A DNA stretch of 64,000 bases from contig NZ_QDKO01000040.1 in NCBI RefSeq assembly GCF_003094615.1, positions 134,675 through 198,674 on the forward strand, written 5' to 3'. The first letter of the stretch is position 1; each line of letters opens with the position of its first letter. The DNA comes from Caulobacter radicis. Lineage in GTDB: Bacteria > Pseudomonadota > Alphaproteobacteria > Caulobacterales > Caulobacteraceae. The translations under genes and the position numbers were made by a program. Below, piece by piece: positions 59,667 through 64,000 of the stretch. The notes under the pieces were generated by a model. It had not been told where the DNA came from. It did no database searches and saw only the letters and a list, made by a program, of their open reading frames with translations.

Positions 59667-60116
59667 TCAGGCGCTCTTCAGGACAGCCTCGCGCTCGGCC
59701 GGGTCGGCCAGCAGGTCGGCCACCGAGATGCGCGACAGGCGCTCGGCGGCGGCGGCGTCGGCGGCGATCAGGGCCGCGCGGACGGCGTCGGGAATGCGGG
59801 CCCCGACCGGGCAGCCCTTCACCCCGGGCGGGGCGGTGCCGAGGTTGGCGCAGCCGTGGACGGCCCGCAGCACGGTGTCGAGGGTGATGTCCTGGGCGGG
59901 CTTGAGCAGCCAGGCCCCGCCGTTGGCGCCGGCGCGCGCGCCGATCAGCCCCGCCTTGCCGAGCATGGCGGTGACGCGCCGCACCACCACCGGATTGGTG
60001 GGGACGGAGGCCGCGAGTTCGGCGCTGGCCACGGCGCGGTCGGGGCTGAAAGCCTCCTTGTGCGCCAGATAGGCCAGGGCGTGAGCGGCGACGGGGAACT
60101 TCTGACTGTCGGACAT
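59667..60116 (-). CDS. Rrf2 family transcriptional regulator
   Basis: 149 residues. N-terminal winged helix (MSDSQKFPVAAHALAYLAHKEAFSPDRAVASAELAASVPTNPVVVRRVTAMLGKAGLIGARAGANGGAWLLKPAQDITLDTVLRAV) is Rrf2-like. Only two cysteines, Cys89 and Cys102 (HGCANLGTAPPGVKGCPVG), are in the redox/cluster region where three are common, so it may be a thiol switch rather than an iron-sulfur protein. It probably regulates the adjacent flavodoxin-like gene. Confidence 0.85.
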   Translation of the reverse strand: MSDSQKFPVAAHALAYLAHKEAFSPDRAVASAELAASVPTNPVVVRRVTAMLGKAGLIGARAGANGGAWLLKPAQDITLDTVLRAVHGCANLGTAPPGVKGCPVGARIPDAVRAALIAADAAAAERLSRISVADLLADPAEREAVLKSA

Positions 60117-60291
60117 GATCTTCTGTTAAGTCCGGAACGTAAGGGGGGAACGCAAGCGTTGAAACAAAAACCGTAAAGGCGCGCGGCCAAGGTCGCGATT
60201 GAACCCGGATCGGATTGGGTGTATCGCGCGCCGCTTGATCGATATGGGGCTTCGCGCGAGATTTTCGAGGGCGCGGTCCCGGAGGGATTGA

Positions 60292-62286
60292 ATGGCTTCC
60301 GAAGCCTCCGGCGTTTCGAACACTGAGAACGCCTCCGTCGCGGCGTGCGACATTCCCCAGCAAGCGGGTTCCGCCAATGGTCACGGTCCAAAGGGCCATG
60401 GCACGTTCGCGCTCGCCCTGGGCTCGGTCGGCGTCGTGTTCGGCGACATCGGCACCAGCCCGCTCTACGCCTTCAAGGAGGCGCTGCACGCGTCGGCCGC
60501 CGACGGCGTGACCCGGGCCGAGATTCTCGGCGTGGTGTCGCTGGCCCTGTGGGCGCTGATCCTGGTCGTGACGATCAAGTACGTGCTGTTCATCATGCGC
60601 GCCGACAACAAGGGCGAGGGCGGCGTTCTGTCGCTGATGGCCCTGGCCCAGCGCGCCATGGGACGACGCACGGCGCTGGTCTTCGGCTTGGGCGTGATCG
60701 GGGCGGCGCTGTTCTACGGCGACGCCATCATCACTCCGGCGATGTCGGTGCTGTCGGCGGTCGAGGGCCTGCGGACCATTCCCGCGCTCGAGCACTCGAT
60801 CAGCACCCAGGTGGTGCTGCTGATCGCCACGGTGATGCTGCTGGGCCTCTTTTTTATCCAGAGCCGCGGCACGGCCAAGGTCGGGCAACTGTTCGGCCCG
60901 GTCTGCGCCGTGTGGTTCACGGTCATGGCCGTGCTGGGCGTCTACAACCTGCTGGCCCATCCCGGCGTGTTCCGGTCGATCAACCCGTATTACGCGGTCC
61001 ACTTCCTGCAGCATCACGGCATGGCCGGCTTCATCGTGCTGGGCGCGGTGTTCCTGACCGTGACCGGGGCCGAGGCGCTGACCGCCGACATGGGCCACTT
61101 CGGCCGCTGGCCGATCCAGGCCGCCTGGCTGTTCTTCGTGCTGCCGTGCCTGGCCTTGAACTATCTGGGCCAGGGCGCTCTGGCCCTGAACACCCTGATC
61201 GAGGCCGAACGGGCCGGCGTGCCGTTCCCCGAACTGAACTGGTTCTTCGAGATGGCGCCCGACGTGCTGCGCCTGCCGCTGGTGATCCTGGCCGGCGCGG
61301 CCACGGTCATCGCCAGCCAGGCGGTGATCACCGGCGCCTTCTCGCTGACCCAGCAGGCGATCCAGCTGGGCCTGCTGCCACGCATGGACGTGCGCCGCAC
61401 CTCCGAGACCCAGTCGGGCCAGATCTTCGTGCCGCAGCTCAACACCATGCTGCTGCTGGGCGTGCTGGCGGTGATGTTCACCTTCAAGACCTCGTCGGCC
61501 ATGGCTCATGCCTACGGCCTGGCGGTGACCGGCACCATGGTGGTCACGACCGCCATGGCCTTCATCGTCATGCGCCAGCTGTGGAAGTGGCAGTTGCCGG
61601 CGGCCCTGGCCTTCCTGATCCCGTTCATGACGCTGGACCTGGTTTTCCTCAGCGCCAACGCCCTGCGCTTCTTCACCGGCGGCTGGCTGCCGGTGCTGAT
61701 CGGGGCTGCGCTGTTCATGATCATGGCCACCTGGGTGCGCGGCAGCCAGATCCTCAGCGAGAAGACCCGCCGCGACAGCGTGCCCCTGGCAGACCTGATG
61801 GAGATCCTGCGGGCCCGCGCGCCGCACCGCGCCCCCGGCACGGCGATCTTCCTGACCTCGGACCCGGACATGACCCCGGTCGCCCTGATGCACAACCTCA
61901 AGCACAACAAGGTGCTGCACGAGCGCAACGTGGTGCTGACCGTGCGCACGGCCGAGACGCCGCGCGTGCCCGAGGAGGACCGGATCAAGACCTTCAAGGT
62001 CAACGACGACTTCAAGAAGGTCGAGATCTACTACGGCTTCATGGAGAGCCCGAATGTGCCCAAGGCGCTGGCGCTGCTGCGCAAGCAGCAGGGGCTGAAG
62101 TTCGACATCATGGCCACCAGCTTCTTCCTCGGCCGTCGCTCGATCGTGCCGTCGGCCAATTCGGGCATGCCGCTCTGGCAGGACCGGCTGTACATCTTCC
62201 TGATGAAGAACGCGGCCAACCCGACCGACTTCTTCAAGATTCCGCCGGGCCGCGTGGTCGAGCTCGGCGCCCAGGTGACTGTGTAA
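60292..62286 (+). CDS. kup: Potassium uptake protein Kup
   Basis: 664 residues, twelve membrane helices plus a C-terminal cytoplasmic domain. GSVGVVFGDIGTSPLYAFKEAL is the KUP opening; FYGDAIITPAMSVLSAVEGL follows. Kup proteins import K+ with protons, often at low pH. The ATG at 60292 has GGAGGG upstream. Its stop abuts the ATG of a small membrane protein (TAAATG), implying joint translation. Confidence 0.95.
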   Translation: MASEASGVSNTENASVAACDIPQQAGSANGHGPKGHGTFALALGSVGVVFGDIGTSPLYAFKEALHASAADGVTRAEILGVVSLALWALILVVTIKYVLFIMRADNKGEGGVLSLMALAQRAMGRRTALVFGLGVIGAALFYGDAIITPAMSVLSAVEGLRTIPALEHSISTQVVLLIATVMLLGLFFIQSRGTAKVGQLFGPVCAVWFTVMAVLGVYNLLAHPGVFRSINPYYAVHFLQHHGMAGFIVLGAVFLTVTGAEALTADMGHFGRWPIQAAWLFFVLPCLALNYLGQGALALNTLIEAERAGVPFPELNWFFEMAPDVLRLPLVILAGAATVIASQAVITGAFSLTQQAIQLGLLPRMDVRRTSETQSGQIFVPQLNTMLLLGVLAVMFTFKTSSAMAHAYGLAVTGTMVVTTAMAFIVMRQLWKWQLPAALAFLIPFMTLDLVFLSANALRFFTGGWLPVLIGAALFMIMATWVRGSQILSEKTRRDSVPLADLMEILRARAPHRAPGTAIFLTSDPDMTPVALMHNLKHNKVLHERNVVLTVRTAETPRVPEEDRIKTFKVNDDFKKVEIYYGFMESPNVPKALALLRKQQGLKFDIMATSFFLGRRSIVPSANSGMPLWQDRLYIFLMKNAANPTDFFKIPPGRVVELGAQVTV

Positions 62287-62649
62287 ATGGATATTCTCGG
62301 CGTCATCGGCGACGTGCTCTGGATCCTGGCCCTGTCGATCATGGCCGGGGCCTCGCGCATGGCCTGGGGCAAGATCCCCAAGGGCGAACCGACCCCGGTG
62401 GCCTGGTCGCCCAAGGGCGACACCCTGCTGCGCCTGCCGCGCGGCCCGGCCCTGGTGCTGCTGCCGGCCGGCGCCTTCGCCATCAGCCTCTATCTGCTGG
62501 TCGAGAGCCGTCAGGCCGACGACCTGTCGCTGTCGATCATCATGCTGGGCCTGCGCGCCACCCTGGCGGCGATCTTCGCGGTCATCCACCTGACCCAGGT
62601 GCGACGGGCGCTGAACCAGCTGGCCGAAGAGGGCAAGATCCGGCTGTAG
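62287..62649 (+). CDS. Small membrane protein coupled to Kup
   Basis: 120 residues, three membrane helices (VLWILALSIMAGASRMAWG, PALVLLPAGAFAISLYLLVES, LSIIMLGLRATLAAIFAVIHL). Unknown family. It begins on the base after the kup stop, so it is almost certainly made with Kup and may assist it. No other motif is seen. Confidence 0.75.
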   Translation: MDILGVIGDVLWILALSIMAGASRMAWGKIPKGEPTPVAWSPKGDTLLRLPRGPALVLLPAGAFAISLYLLVESRQADDLSLSIIMLGLRATLAAIFAVIHLTQVRRALNQLAEEGKIRL

Positions 62650-62677
62650 AGTTTTTCGGAGACGTCCGAAATTATCT

Positions 62678-62812
62678 CCCGTCATTTCCGCCTGTGTAGC
62701 GGGATCCCCTCTGTCGGCCGTGCGGGCAGGAGGGGCGGATCGCCAGCGATCCGCTTGCGCCTCACGCTGAAGCGGAACTAGGGTTTCCCGCCACAAGGGC
62801 GGGAATGACGGG
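62678..62812. repeat. Intergenic palindrome, family A copy 2
   Basis: CCCGTCATTTCCGCC on the left, GGCGGGAATGACGGG on the right, and the same inner GCGGATCGCCAGCGATCCGC palindrome as 31-163. In the 274-base gap before argG; the remaining 110 bases hold the argG promoter area. Confidence 0.8.
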
Positions 62813-62923
62813 ATGTTGGAAAGACCTTTGGGTCTCCAGCCAGTCCCTGTTGTTTCCCTCGTCGCAAAAGCGCGCTAAACGCCCCGCGACTTTGTGTTTT
62901 CGCCTTCGACAAGGACCCCCGAC

Positions 62924-64000
62924 ATGGCCCAGAAGCCCGTCAAGAAGGTCGTGCTCGCCTATTCGGGCGGCCTCGACACCTCGATCATCCTCAAGTGGCT
63001 GCAGACCGAGTACGGCGCCGAGGTCGTGACCTTCACCGCCGACCTCGGCCAGGGTGAAGAGATCGAGCCCGCGCGCGCCAAGGCCCTGGCCGCCGGCGTG
63101 AAGCCCGAGAACATCTTCATCGAGGACGTGCGCGAGGAGTTCGTGCGCGACTTCGTGTTCCCGATGTTCCGCGCCAACACGGTCTATGAAGGCCAGTACC
63201 TGCTCGGCACCTCGATCGCCCGCCCGCTGATCGCCAAGCGCCAGATCGAGATCGCCCGCCAGGTCGGCGCCGACGCCGTCAGCCACGGCGCTACCGGCAA
63301 GGGCAACGACCAGGTCCGTTTCGAGCTCGGCTACTATGGCCTCGAGCCCGACATCACCGTGATCGCCCCCTGGCGCGAGTGGGACTTCAAGTCGCGCGAA
63401 GCGCTGCTGGAGTTCGCCGAGAAGCACCAGATCCAGATCACCAAGGACAAGCGCGGCGAAGCGCCGTTCAGCGTCGACGCCAACCTGCTGCACTCCTCGT
63501 CGGAAGGTAAGGTCCTGGAAGACCCGGCGGTCGAGGCCCCCGAGTTCGTCCACATGCGCACCATTTCGCCCGAGGACGCGCCGGACGCCCCGACGGTGAT
63601 CACGATCGACTTCGAGAAGGGCGACCCGGTCGCCATCGACGGCGTGGCGATGAGCCCGGCGACCCTCCTGACCAAGCTGAACGAGCTGGGCCGCGACAAC
63701 GGCGTCGGCCGCCTCGACCTGGTGGAAAACCGCTTTGTCGGCATGAAGTCGCGCGGCGTCTACGAGACCCCGGGCGGCACCATCCTGCTGGCGGCCCACC
63801 GCGGCATCGAGAGCATCACGCTCGACCGCGGCGCCATGCACCTGAAGGACGAGCTGATGCCGAAGTACGCTTCGCTCGTCTACAACGGCTTCTGGTTCTC
63901 GCCCGAGCGCGAGATGCTGCAGGCGGCCATCGACTACAGCCAGACCAAGGTGTCGGGCCAGGTCCGCGTGAAGCTCTACAAGGGCAATGTCACGGTCATC
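62924..64000 (+). CDS. argG: Argininosuccinate synthase (cut by window end)
   Basis: First 359 residues; the family is usually about 400, so the last tenth lies beyond the window. P-loop-like AYSGGLDTS near residue 12, [17 protein letters not shown] and [20 protein letters not shown] are argG blocks. It condenses citrulline and aspartate with ATP. ATG chosen by homology. Confidence 0.97.
   Translation, partial: MAQKPVKKVVLAYSGGLDTSIILKWLQTEYGAEVVTFTADLGQGEEIEPARAKALAAGVKPENIFIEDVREEFVRDFVFPMFRANTVYEGQYLLGTSIARPLIAKRQIEIARQVGADAVSHGATGKGNDQVRFELGYYGLEPDITVIAPWREWDFKSREALLEFAEKHQIQITKDKRGEAPFSVDANLLHSSSEGKVLEDPAVEAPEFVHMRTISPEDAPDAPTVITIDFEKGDPVAIDGVAMSPATLLTKLNELGRDNGVGRLDLVENRFVGMKSRGVYETPGGTILLAAHRGIESITLDRGAMHLKDELMPKYASLVYNGFWFSPEREMLQAAIDYSQTKVSGQVRVKLYKGNVTVI

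Noticed and set aside
59635-62796. 1053-residue minus-strand frame opposite kup
   Set aside because: Shadow of kup; composition unlike real proteins.

Overview
The window reads as chromosome of a high-GC alphaproteobacterium, most likely Caulobacter or a close relative. The evidence is the gene set (FabA/FabB/FabI run, hslV and hslU separated by a SnoaL-like gene, acnA followed by a DUF1223 gene, DUF2794, several DUF-family Caulobacterales genes), CtrA-type TTAACCAT motifs, and many palindromic intergenic repeats. I see no rRNA, tRNA, CRISPR, prophage or insertion sequence. The gene content is mostly conserved housekeeping.

Layout. 1-6.4 kb: secreted proteins (TraB/GumN, DUF885 peptidase-like, small hypotheticals), a DMT exporter and an LTxxQ periplasmic protein. 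6.4-8.2 kb: cytochrome c maturation genes ccmC-ccmD-ccmG and an unknown 92-residue protein preceded by CtrA-like sites. 8.4-14.2 kb: ftsK and the hslV/SnoaL-like/hslU group, all on the minus strand. 14.2-20.5 kb: an E1-like MoeB/ThiF enzyme, succinyl-CoA:acetate CoA-transferase, an S9 peptidase, a 2-hydroxyacid dehydrogenase and an SH3 protein. 20.6-23.3 kb: fabA-fabB-fabI, unsaturated fatty acid synthesis plus enoyl-ACP reductase. 23.4-27.4 kb: a ParDE toxin-antitoxin pair and an EmrAB-type efflux operon with its TetR gene. 27.4-32.5 kb: ccmB/ccmA, divergent from aconitase acnA, then DUF1223. 33.1-33.9 kb: a 0.77-kb gap holding two tandem minus-strand sRNA-like units and two large hairpins. 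33.9-45.3 kb: DUF2794, a BI-1 membrane protein, aldo/keto reductase, CaiB CoA-transferase, DUF4142 lipoprotein, a 1200-residue ABC permease/M1 peptidase fusion with its ATPase, a FAH/GST-zeta pair and a beta carbonic anhydrase. 45.4-54.5 kb: DedA, the pbpC/alpha-2-macroglobulin pair and a Tat-exported carbonic anhydrase. 54.5-64 kb: Lrp/ald, pyrF, MarC, an SDR, an Rrf2/flavodoxin pair, kup and the start of argG (cut by the window end).

How parts work together: ccmAB and ccmCDG serve one pathway (heme delivery and apocytochrome reduction) but lie about 20 kb apart; fabA/fabB/fabI form one pathway block; PbpC with the macroglobulin is a known periplasmic wall-repair/protease-trap pairing; EmrAB/TetR and Lrp/Ald are regulator-target pairs with visible inverted repeats.

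The most unusual content is non-coding: the tandem duplicated sRNA-like units at 33.2-33.7 kb, a pair of hairpins with C-rich loops near 58.8 kb, six families of long intergenic palindromes, and one palindrome arm that supplies the N-terminal residues of PbpC. All of these come from reading the sequence and need experimental or comparative checks.
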